From Crocinitomicaceae bacterium (GTDB lineage Bacteria; Bacteroidota; Bacteroidia; Flavobacteriales_D; Crocinitomicaceae), in assembly GCA_020635955.1 (NCBI GenBank), contig JACJYW010000014.1, positions 3,750 through 67,749 of the forward strand: a stretch of DNA of 64,000 nucleotides, in the 5' to 3' direction. A program made the translations under genes and the position numbers. This document shows positions 35,784 to 43,377 of the stretch, one piece after another; the stretch's first letter is position 1, and each line of letters begins with the position of its first letter. The notes beneath the pieces are model-generated. The model worked only from the letters and a program-made list of their open reading frames with translations, had not been told where the DNA came from and did no database searches.

Positions 35784-36833
35784 ATGAAGTACTTAATGAT
35801 CGCAATTCCACTTCTTCTGTTATCATGCGGAGAAGATCTAACCAAAGAAGATTTATTACCTGAAGCTACCGGAGAACACGGTCATGTTCTGGTTTTAATG
35901 GATGACAACCTGTGGGAAGGTAAAATGGGAGAAGCTTTAATTGCCAAATTAGATCAAAATGCAAAGGGTCCATATTTACGCCCAGAACCGCAGTTTAATT
36001 ATTTCAGAAAGAAAACGGGGAGCATGACTCATGTCAATAAACTGAGTAGGATCATTTTGAAAGTAATGGTTGATCATGACTCTACCTACGCAGAAACGGC
36101 AATCATAGATAAGCGGAATTATTATGCAAAAGGGCAAATCTTTTTGGTTATAAAGGATTCTGACCCTAACAGATTATTACACTTTATTCAAAACGGCTTT
36201 CAACCTGTTGTAGATCGTATGAATAACTTTGAAATGGATGCGCTTATTACAGAGTTTAGAGGGAAACCAAATAATACGGTTAAAGAACAGGCTGGTCAGA
36301 AATTCGGCATTGAAATTTCACTTCCGCGTGATAGCGAATTGAAAGTCACAAAAGATGATTTCATGTGGGTGAAATATGATCGCTCAAGAAATCTCATAGG
36401 TAATGAAGCTTCTGGTGCAAAGGGGGGTGTATTCTGGATACAGGAAGGAATCGTCTTTTGGTCTGAACCATTTAGTGAAAATGGATTTTCCAGAGAACAC
36501 ATCCTTGATAAAAGAGATACTATATTGAAGTACAATATTCCGGGGAAAGTAAAAGGTTCGTACATGGCTACTGAATATGATTCATGTTGTGCACCGGTAG
36601 CTGAAACTTTTGATTTTCTTGGAGGATCAGCCATTTGTATTCGTGGATTATGGAAGCATGCCGGACATCCCGGAGCTTTTGGAGGTGGACCTTTTGTGCA
36701 GTATACTATTCACAATAAAAACACCAATTCACTGGTTACCGTTTGCGGTTATGTCTACGCACCTAAATTTAATAAGAGAGAGTATATTAGAGAGGTTGAA
36801 GCCATGTTGAATACCATTGAATTTAAAAGCTGA
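35784..36833 (+). CDS. DUF4837-family lipoprotein
   Basis: A 349-residue lipoprotein (MKYLMIAIPLLLLSCGED) matching the DUF4837 pattern in HVLVLMDDNLWEGKMGEAL and the later WIQEGIVFWSEPF. The family is restricted to Bacteroidetes as I know it and has no assigned function. The ATG at 35784 starts the signal peptide; the open frame extends to 35721. The stop shares a base with the next ATG (TGATG). Confidence 0.8.
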   Translation: MKYLMIAIPLLLLSCGEDLTKEDLLPEATGEHGHVLVLMDDNLWEGKMGEALIAKLDQNAKGPYLRPEPQFNYFRKKTGSMTHVNKLSRIILKVMVDHDSTYAETAIIDKRNYYAKGQIFLVIKDSDPNRLLHFIQNGFQPVVDRMNNFEMDALITEFRGKPNNTVKEQAGQKFGIEISLPRDSELKVTKDDFMWVKYDRSRNLIGNEASGAKGGVFWIQEGIVFWSEPFSENGFSREHILDKRDTILKYNIPGKVKGSYMATEYDSCCAPVAETFDFLGGSAICIRGLWKHAGHPGAFGGGPFVQYTIHNKNTNSLVTVCGYVYAPKFNKREYIREVEAMLNTIEFKS

Positions 36834-37234
36834 TGAAAACGGTAAAAGAAGCTGTAGATCATTACTTGCCTAAAAAAATGAATGACGAGATGTCTCTGGG
36901 AGAAATTCGTCATGAATTACAGAAGAAAGGAGATTTTTCAGAAGTGGAGATCAATTCTATATGTCTTAATATTTCTGATCATGAACTTGCTTCTTTAGGT
37001 GAGAAAAAGGCCTTCTCATTTGAATTCCTGAACCACACGATTTTTTCTTACTTCATGATACTGGCTAGCATTGCCATTTTCGTATTCAGTTATTGGAGAT
37101 TCAATAATTTAACGAAACTATCGGCCATTACGGAGGTATCAGATGCTGATTTCTTTGTTCCAATAGTGTTTATTATAGCCAGTTCACTATTCCTGGTTAG
37201 ACACTTGATCAGAGTTATCAAGCGTAAAAGATAA
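36833..37234 (+). CDS. Two-helix membrane protein with cytosolic N-terminus
   Basis: A 133-residue protein. Residues 1-60 are soluble, helical and charged (EIRHELQKKGDFSEVEINSI). Two membrane helices follow (about 72-90 and 107-125), ending in a basic tail. It is translationally coupled to the DUF4837 gene. Its last 48 bases overlap the convergent GH3 gene. Function unknown. Confidence 0.7.
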   Translation: MKTVKEAVDHYLPKKMNDEMSLGEIRHELQKKGDFSEVEINSICLNISDHELASLGEKKAFSFEFLNHTIFSYFMILASIAIFVFSYWRFNNLTKLSAITEVSDADFFVPIVFIIASSLFLVRHLIRVIKRKR

Positions 37235-38743
37235 ATTGAGCTCAAGTAATTCATCTATAAACTGCCGATCATTATTCAACCGTGGAATCTTATGCTGGCC
37301 TCCCAGTTTATTTTCCTTTTTGAGCCAGTTTTCGAATAAACCTTTCTTTGCTACATGAACCTCCGGCATTTTTAGCGAAAGATCTCCTGTCCTTTTAGCC
37401 TCATAATCTGAGTTCAAACTTTTGAGTTCTCCATCCAAAATGTGTGTGAAAACATCCATGTTTTCAGGTAATCTGGTGAATTCTATAAGCCATTCATGTC
37501 CTCCACTCTCCTGCCCTTTCATATAGATAGGAGCAGCTGTGTAATTAGAAACCTCAGCCTTTGTTTTATGACATGCTGAAGCAATGGCGGCCTCAGCATT
37601 CTCTACCACTAATTCTTCTCCAAAAGCATTGATAAAACTCTTAGTCCTTCCAGTGATCTTGAAACGATATGGTGTTTTAGAAGTAAAACGAATCGTATCC
37701 CCAATTATATATCGCCATAATCCGGCATTTGTAGATATGACCAGGGCATAATTTTTATCCAGCTCCACTTCTTCTAAAGGTATAACCACACTTGAATCTA
37801 ATCCATCATATTCATTCATTGGTATGAATTCAAAGAATACGCCGTAATCCAGCATCAACAATAATTCATTGCGCTTAAAATCGTCCTGAATTCCGAAAAA
37901 TCCTTCTGAAGCATTGTAGGTTTCAACATAATTCATGTCATTGAACGGAATAATCTTTCTGAATTGATCTCTATAAGGTTCAAAACTCACTCCACCATGC
38001 ATGAAAAGCTCCAAATTTGGCCATACCTCACGTAGGTTTGACTTACCGGTGATTTCCAATACTCTATTACAAAGTACAAGTGTCCAACTTGGAACTCCGG
38101 CTAAAATGTAGATATCCTGATCAATGGTACTTTGTGCCAATGCTTCAATCTTCTCTTCCCAATTGCTCATTAAGGCAATTTCTTTGCTTGGTGTTCTTCT
38201 AATCTCAGCCCACCAGGGCATGTTCTTCAATATAATGGCAGATAGATCTCCAAAATAAGAATCAGACGAACCCAGGTAATTGATCTCAGCTGATCCTCCC
38301 AATATGAGGTGTTTACCTTTGTATAGTTTTCTATCCGGCAATTGATTATAATACATGCTCAGAAGATCCTTACCCCCTTTGTAATGACACATTTCCAGCG
38401 CTTCTTTCGATACAGGTAAAAACTTAGATTTTCCGGTAGTTGTTCCGGATGATTTGGCAAACCAGGTGACTTCAGAACCCCACAACAGGCTTTGCTCATT
38501 CTTGAGCATACGTTCAATATAAGGTTCCAAACTTTGATAATCCGTTAAAGGAACATTTTGATTGAAATCACCATAAGACTTTATTGCAGCATAATTGTAT
38601 TTCAGACCCCATTCTGTATCTCTTCCACCTTCGATCAAACTATCGAAAACATCTCTTTGAACATCAACTGGATACATCTTGAACAGTTCGATCTGATGAA
38701 TTCTTTTTTTAATGATCCAGGAAAAGATTGAATTAAAAGGCAT
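37187..38743 (-). CDS. GH3-family (auxin-responsive-like) acyl-acid adenylating protein
   Basis: A 518-residue protein of the GH3 superfamily, related to acyl-adenylate/amide-forming enzymes. Motifs: WFAKSSGTTTGKSKFLPVS (ATP-binding loop), NASEGFFGIQDD (second nucleotide motif), YALVISTNAGLWRYIIGDTI and FKITGRTKSFINAFGEELV. In plants, GH3 joins amino acids to auxin or jasmonate. The bacterial substrate is unknown. The 3' end overlaps the convergent membrane-protein gene by 48 bases. Confidence 0.9.
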   Translation of the reverse strand: MPFNSIFSWIIKKRIHQIELFKMYPVDVQRDVFDSLIEGGRDTEWGLKYNYAAIKSYGDFNQNVPLTDYQSLEPYIERMLKNEQSLLWGSEVTWFAKSSGTTTGKSKFLPVSKEALEMCHYKGGKDLLSMYYNQLPDRKLYKGKHLILGGSAEINYLGSSDSYFGDLSAIILKNMPWWAEIRRTPSKEIALMSNWEEKIEALAQSTIDQDIYILAGVPSWTLVLCNRVLEITGKSNLREVWPNLELFMHGGVSFEPYRDQFRKIIPFNDMNYVETYNASEGFFGIQDDFKRNELLLMLDYGVFFEFIPMNEYDGLDSSVVIPLEEVELDKNYALVISTNAGLWRYIIGDTIRFTSKTPYRFKITGRTKSFINAFGEELVVENAEAAIASACHKTKAEVSNYTAAPIYMKGQESGGHEWLIEFTRLPENMDVFTHILDGELKSLNSDYEAKRTGDLSLKMPEVHVAKKGLFENWLKKENKLGGQHKIPRLNNDRQFIDELLELNLSFTLDNSDQVSNQE

Positions 38744-38765
38744 AGATCTAGACGCTAGTATAAAA

Positions 38766-38805
38766 TAAAAAAGACCTCTCCTAAAAAAGGAAGAAGTCTT
38801 TATTT
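38766..38805 (-). terminator. Terminator of the 38-residue gene
   Basis: An imperfect hairpin (AAAGAC ... GTCTTT with an inner CTCCT/AGGAAG pair) is followed on the minus strand by a T-rich run. It lies between the small gene ending at 38827 and the GH3 gene start at 38743, so the GH3 gene needs its own promoter or readthrough. Confidence 0.6.
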
Positions 38806-38826
38806 ACCGTGAAAACGGAAATATTT

Positions 38827-38943
38827 TTATCCGAAAAACAATACTAAAAACGCAACTAGCAAAGCTAATGTAATATACACAGGAGCTAGGATTGACGTTG
38901 AATCATCAAAGTAATTGCGATCTGAATTATTATCTGCTGACAT
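38827..38943 (-). CDS. 38-residue single-helix membrane protein
   Basis: A short reading frame from the ATG at 38943 to the TAA at 38827. A polar, Asp/Asn-rich N-terminus (MSADNNSDRNYFDDS) leads into one membrane helix (YITLALLVAFLVLFF). The frame is followed by a hairpin terminator, which supports a real gene. Function unknown; small subunits of membrane complexes look like this. Confidence 0.6.
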   Translation of the reverse strand: MSADNNSDRNYFDDSTSILAPVYITLALLVAFLVLFFG

Positions 38944-39060
38944 TTTCCTTAGTTTTTGGTAAAGATATAAAGTTTCAAAAAACAGGCTAAAAAATCAATG
39001 GAAAATTTCATGAAAGATTTAGCCTGATTAAGTATAAATACCCAACATCTGTAGTACACT

Positions 39061-39092
39061 TTTGCGTAATACCTTTATATATGGTATCTTTA
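39061..39092 (+). promoter_or_regulatory. Bacteroidetes-type promoter of the M14 peptidase
   Basis: TTTG at 39061-39064, then 20 bases, then TATCTTTA at 39085-39092 fits the -33/-7 pattern TTTG-N17-23-TAnnTTTG with one mismatch. The ATG is 21 bases downstream. Confidence 0.5.
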
Positions 39093-39112
39093 AACACCTC
39101 AATAATAAATTC

Positions 39113-41467
39113 ATGAAAAAATTATTACTTGTTCTTTGCACATTTGCCTTGTTTTCTGCTTATGCTCAGCAATATAGTCGTGTTAAAATTTACGGGACAG
39201 CAGAAGAATTAAGAGTATTAGGAGACCTTGGGTTTGCCCTTGATCATGGTGAGTACAAAAAAGATACTTACTTCATTTCAGATTTTTCGGAATATGAGAT
39301 CCAAACTTTAAACCAACTTGGATTTTCATATGATATCATGATACAAGATGTTAAGGCACATTATGTGGAACAAAATTTAGAACCAAAAGAGACTTTTAAA
39401 ACTGGTTCGTGTGGCAACACAGGTGGTTCAAGTGTTTACAATCCGCAAACTCCATCTAATTTTCAGTTAGGAACAATGGGTGGATACTACAAATATCAGG
39501 AGTTTTTAGATGAACTGGATTCAATGCGATCAAAATATCCATCACTGATTTCTATAAAAGCCCCTATTAACTCATATACAACCATTGATGGTAATCCCAT
39601 ATACTGGTTAAGAATATCAGATAATCCAGATACGGATGAAGCTGAAGAGGAAGTACTTTATACTGCCTTACATCATGCTCGTGAACCTGCCAGTTTATCA
39701 CAATTGATCTACTATATGTGGTATGTTCTGGAAAATTACGGAACCAATGAAGAGATCACTTATCTTGTTGACAATACTGAGATGTATTTTGTGCCAATGA
39801 TCAATCCGGATGGGTACAGATACAATGAGCTAACTGACCCCAATGGAGGAGGAATGCACCGCAAAAACAGAAGAAATGTAGGTACCTATAACAAAGGTGT
39901 AGACCTAAATAGAAATTATGGATATGGATGGAATACCACAGGTGTTTCAACTAGCCAAAATGGAGACACCTATCCTGGAACAAGTGAATTTTCTGAAGTA
40001 GAGACTCAAGCTATGAGATGGTTCATTGAAAATCATGACATTAAATTTGCATTCAACGCTCATACTTTTGGAAACCAACTTCTTTACCCTATAGGAACCA
40101 CAGTTGCTGAGGTAGCCGATCACAATGACTATTTTGCTCAGTATACTTCCTATATGGTAAAATTCAATGGATATGCCAATATTAAAAGTTCTGGATTATA
40201 TCCTGCATCTGGTGATTCAGATGATTGGATGTATAGAGATGACATTGGCGTTAATCATGATACTGTTTTTGCCATGACACCTGAATGTTCGGATGATGTG
40301 GATGAGTTCTGGCCAGCAGCCTCAAAGATCGAAGATATTTGTAAAGCCAATATTCACATGAACACAACACTTGCTCACATGCCTCATGTATTTGGAGTTC
40401 CAACTGATCTGGAAGCTTCTAAAATTGGTGCATCTACAGGTTATTTCAATTATAAGTTAGAGCGATTAGGATTGACGGATGGAGATATTACAGTAAGTAT
40501 GACAGGCATAGCTGGAATTCAAAGCTTGGGAGGTGCTAATGTCCATTCCTTGGTGTTAAAAGAGATCATAGAAGATTCCATCCAATATACATTAAACACT
40601 GGTATCGCATTTGGTGATCCAATTACTTATGTGATAGAAACCTACAATGGTTCCTGGACAAGAAGAGATACAATTTATAAAACTTATGGTTTAGGAACTA
40701 CAGTATTCGCGGATAACTGTAACAGTACTGCCAACTGGAGCGGAAACTGGAGTTTCACGAATGAAGCCTATGTATCTGCCAATAACAGTATTACTGATAG
40801 TCCTTTCACCGATTATTCAAATAATGCAAATACAAGTATTGTTTTAAATCAGAATGTCACTTTTACAAATGCTACCTATGCCTATGCAAACTTCTATGCT
40901 AAATGGGCTATTGAAGACAACTATGATTATGTTGAATTCATGATCTCAACGGATGGAGGAACAAGTTGGACAGCACTTTGCGGAAAATATACGAATGAAG
41001 GTGGCGCAAATCAAGATACAGGTGAGCCTTTATATGACGGATTTCAAACAGACTGGGTATTTGAAGAAGTGGATCTATTTGAATATCTGGGATCAGCAAA
41101 TGTCAATTTTAAGTTCAGATTGGTTTCTGACGGAGGTGTGAAAGAAGATGGATTCTATTTTGATGATTTTGAAATATTTACTGATGGAACTTCGCAGTCA
41201 AATATTGGATTTAATGATCTGAACCTGGATGAATTTCTTATTTATCCAAATCCAGCTAATACCGAATTGAATGTGATCATGGAATCACAAGACGGGGTTT
41301 CTTCAATTGAGATCACCAATAATTTAGGACAGGTTGTTAAACAGATCAAACCAACGGGGAATATTATTCAAATTTCACTGGTTGATCTAGCTGAAGGATC
41401 ATACTTCATTAGCATGATCGGGGTAGAAGGAAACAAAGTGACGAAACAGTTTTCGTTGATCAGATAG
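39113..41467 (+). CDS. Secreted M14 zinc carboxypeptidase with T9SS sorting domain
   Basis: A 784-residue secreted metallopeptidase removing C-terminal residues. A signal peptide (MKKLLLVLCTFALFSAYAQ) is followed by a pro-region and an M14 domain (about 120-430). Its zinc ligands are in ALHHAREPAS and FNAHTFGN, with a substrate-binding segment (RKNRRNVGTYNKGVDLNRN) and a catalytic Glu in TPECSDD. A strand-rich carbohydrate- or MAM-like region (about 540-700) comes next. The C-terminal YPNPANTELNV...SYFISM is a type A T9SS sorting domain. The ATG at 39113 starts the signal; the frame is open to 39062. Confidence 0.93.
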   Translation: MKKLLLVLCTFALFSAYAQQYSRVKIYGTAEELRVLGDLGFALDHGEYKKDTYFISDFSEYEIQTLNQLGFSYDIMIQDVKAHYVEQNLEPKETFKTGSCGNTGGSSVYNPQTPSNFQLGTMGGYYKYQEFLDELDSMRSKYPSLISIKAPINSYTTIDGNPIYWLRISDNPDTDEAEEEVLYTALHHAREPASLSQLIYYMWYVLENYGTNEEITYLVDNTEMYFVPMINPDGYRYNELTDPNGGGMHRKNRRNVGTYNKGVDLNRNYGYGWNTTGVSTSQNGDTYPGTSEFSEVETQAMRWFIENHDIKFAFNAHTFGNQLLYPIGTTVAEVADHNDYFAQYTSYMVKFNGYANIKSSGLYPASGDSDDWMYRDDIGVNHDTVFAMTPECSDDVDEFWPAASKIEDICKANIHMNTTLAHMPHVFGVPTDLEASKIGASTGYFNYKLERLGLTDGDITVSMTGIAGIQSLGGANVHSLVLKEIIEDSIQYTLNTGIAFGDPITYVIETYNGSWTRRDTIYKTYGLGTTVFADNCNSTANWSGNWSFTNEAYVSANNSITDSPFTDYSNNANTSIVLNQNVTFTNATYAYANFYAKWAIEDNYDYVEFMISTDGGTSWTALCGKYTNEGGANQDTGEPLYDGFQTDWVFEEVDLFEYLGSANVNFKFRLVSDGGVKEDGFYFDDFEIFTDGTSQSNIGFNDLNLDEFLIYPNPANTELNVIMESQDGVSSIEITNNLGQVVKQIKPTGNIIQISLVDLAEGSYFISMIGVEGNKVTKQFSLIR

Positions 41468-42463
41468 TTAATCGTCTTTTCCGTAATTATCGATTTTACC
41501 ATCTGGATGGATGAGGTAATAGATGTACTGTATTTCCTTTTCATCTATTAACGCTTCACCTTCCTCCATTTCTTCTTCAAAAAGAGTTCCATGATAATTT
41601 TCGCGCTCAATACTGATGCGTCCCCCAACATCAAAGGTCACATTATCTGTTGTGGTAAAGAAATCATTGGAACCCATATTGGTAGCACTGCAATGACAAC
41701 CCAGATCAAATCCCTGAATTTTTTCACCTGATTTTGTGAATGTATAGAGTTCGATAAAATTATTATTGATCCCAAAAGCGCCTGGTGAAAAGAAGTGCTC
41801 TACAACTAATGCAATGTAGTTATCCGACTCAAATCTGAAGATCGGGCGGTATTCATTCCAGCCAAAATCATCCCATTCGCCATCTGTAAAGTACGTTTTG
41901 ATGGTATTTGTATCAAACATTTCTTTGCTACCATCAAACTCAACCTCTTTGGGTAACTTTACCTTCGGAAAACGGGCTAACAATTGGTCCCATGTGAGCG
42001 CAGATCCATCTCCATCAAGATTTTTGTCCTGCAATTTTTCAGCATATTGCTCCTCTGATATTTCACTGAGCTGAACACTCAATTCCTTATCACCTTTTTT
42101 GTTTCTCCAAACTCCAGAAAAGGTGGTTGGATCGCCTAATGACAGATCACCTTCAAATTGCCCGGTATTTTCATGTTCCACATATTCATCTAACATCAAA
42201 TGATTTCCTGTTTTTTGACCATCTAACTCAATAGGTATTGCTTGAGAAACGTAATAATATTCACCCTGCAGATTTCCATCACCACCAGGTAATTGTAGCG
42301 AGAGCATGATCTCATACTTTTCCGCAATTTTCCCCGATAAAAATAGATGGCTTCCTTCTTCAACAATTTCTTCAGTAGAATCATTGTTTTCAGCAGTTTC
42401 TGATCCGCCTGAACAGGCAAATAATAGAAATGAGAGAACTAAAATTATTACTTGATTTTTCAT
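41468..42463 (-). CDS. Lipoprotein of unknown function
   Basis: A 331-residue lipoprotein (MKNQVIILVLSFLLFACSGG). An acidic linker (about 18-38) precedes a strand-rich module with GEYYYVSQAIPIELDGQ and GQFEGDLSLGDPTTFSGVW, a repeated pattern in flavobacterial lipoproteins. The remainder is mixed. It lies downstream of a response regulator, 93 bases away, on the same strand. It may be coexpressed; nothing ties it to phosphate. Confidence 0.7.
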   Translation of the reverse strand: MKNQVIILVLSFLLFACSGGSETAENNDSTEEIVEEGSHLFLSGKIAEKYEIMLSLQLPGGDGNLQGEYYYVSQAIPIELDGQKTGNHLMLDEYVEHENTGQFEGDLSLGDPTTFSGVWRNKKGDKELSVQLSEISEEQYAEKLQDKNLDGDGSALTWDQLLARFPKVKLPKEVEFDGSKEMFDTNTIKTYFTDGEWDDFGWNEYRPIFRFESDNYIALVVEHFFSPGAFGINNNFIELYTFTKSGEKIQGFDLGCHCSATNMGSNDFFTTTDNVTFDVGGRISIERENYHGTLFEEEMEEGEALIDEKEIQYIYYLIHPDGKIDNYGKDD

Positions 42464-42556
42464 GATGCCAATCTAATCAAAATTGTACACACTTATTCGG
42501 ATTGTTTGAAGATCGAATATTTGAAAAATACTATTAAGGAATATAAATAATTCCGT

Positions 42557-43219
42557 TTATCCGGTAAACTTGTATCCAACACCTTTAATGGTTTGAATAA
42601 CCTTATCACCGAATTTTTCTCTCAGTTTTCGTATGTGAACATCAATGGTTCTATCACCAATCACTGTATCACCCCAAACATCTCTCAAAATCTCATCTCT
42701 TCTAAAAACTTTTTCTGGAGTGCTCATCAATAAAGACAATAATTCAAATTCCTTCTTTGGCAAAAAGTAATCCTGACCTTTGTTGGAAACGATAAATCTT
42801 TCTTTATCTATCGAAATTTCAGTCTCCAATATTTTCGTTGGTTTTTTAAACCTACTAGCTAGAACATTAATTTTATGTTTTAGGATCTTTATTCTAATAG
42901 GTTTAACGATATAATCATCTGCCCCTGCCTTGTATCCCGCAACTTGAGAGTAATCCTCACCTCTTGCAGATAAAAATATGATCAAAGCACTTTTCATCCC
43001 ACTCATTTGTCTTATTCGTTCACATATTTCAATCCCATCAATATCCGGTAACATGACATCAAGCAATACTATATCAGGATTGTTATCCCTAGCGATCTCA
43101 AGGGCAGATTTACCATTCAACGCGGTAAAGACTTTCATGTTTTCCATCTCAAAATTGTAGGCTAACATGTCTACTATATCCCGCTCATCATCAACAATTA
43201 AAATCTTAAGTCCTTCCAT
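42557..43219 (-). CDS. OmpR/PhoB-type response regulator (RR1)
   Basis: A 220-residue DNA-binding response regulator. The receiver domain (1-120) has the acidic pocket (D10/D11), phospho-acceptor D54, S84 and K106. The winged-helix domain (about 130-220) ends with GDRTIDVHIRKLREKFGD and IQTIKGVGYKF. It is a close paralogue of the regulator at 47803. Both share the unusual LSARGEDYSQ segment (position 84 is Ser in place of the usual Thr). No histidine kinase is adjacent. Upstream, a TAAATTTG -7 box and several TGTTAAG motifs suggest (auto)regulation. PhoB-like by sequence; targets inferred. Confidence 0.92.
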   Translation of the reverse strand: MEGLKILIVDDERDIVDMLAYNFEMENMKVFTALNGKSALEIARDNNPDIVLLDVMLPDIDGIEICERIRQMSGMKSALIIFLSARGEDYSQVAGYKAGADDYIVKPIRIKILKHKINVLASRFKKPTKILETEISIDKERFIVSNKGQDYFLPKKEFELLSLLMSTPEKVFRRDEILRDVWGDTVIGDRTIDVHIRKLREKFGDKVIQTIKGVGYKFTG

Positions 43220-43235
43220 GTAAAAGTGTTTTTAT

Positions 43236-43243
43236 CAAATTTA
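43236..43243 (-). promoter_or_regulatory. -7 element of the RR1 gene
   Basis: On the minus strand TAAATTTG is a perfect TAnnTTTG match, 16 bases before the ATG. The expected -33 position has no TTG but holds half of a TTAACA inverted repeat (43258-43276), as expected for an activator-dependent promoter. Confidence 0.45.
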
Positions 43244-43257
43244 CTTGGCATGAGTAG

Positions 43258-43323
43258 CTTTAACATATTGTTAAGGTTATGCAATCATTAACGTTAGTAT
43301 CTGAATGTTAAGAAAATGTTAGG
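43258..43323. promoter_or_regulatory. Candidate response-regulator operator cluster (TGTTAAG repeats)
   Basis: CTTTAACA (43258-43265) and TGTTAAGG (43269-43276) form an inverted repeat. Further upstream of RR1, TGTTAAG (43306-43312) and TGTTAGG (43317-43323) are direct repeats of 7 bp with a 4-bp spacer, an 11-bp period. This is the geometry of PhoB boxes. The same heptamer occurs before the beta-helix lipoprotein. Confidence 0.45.
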
Positions 43324-43377
43324 CACTCATAACGAATTTAACAAATGGTATAACCAGAATTTGTAATTAACCCAACT

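Larger units (their letters stand above)
38744..39112. other. Intergenic region before the M14 peptidase
   Basis: These 369 bases hold a hairpin terminator (38766-38805), the 38-residue gene (38827-38943) and a promoter-like pair (39061-39092). Nothing else is seen. Confidence 0.6.
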
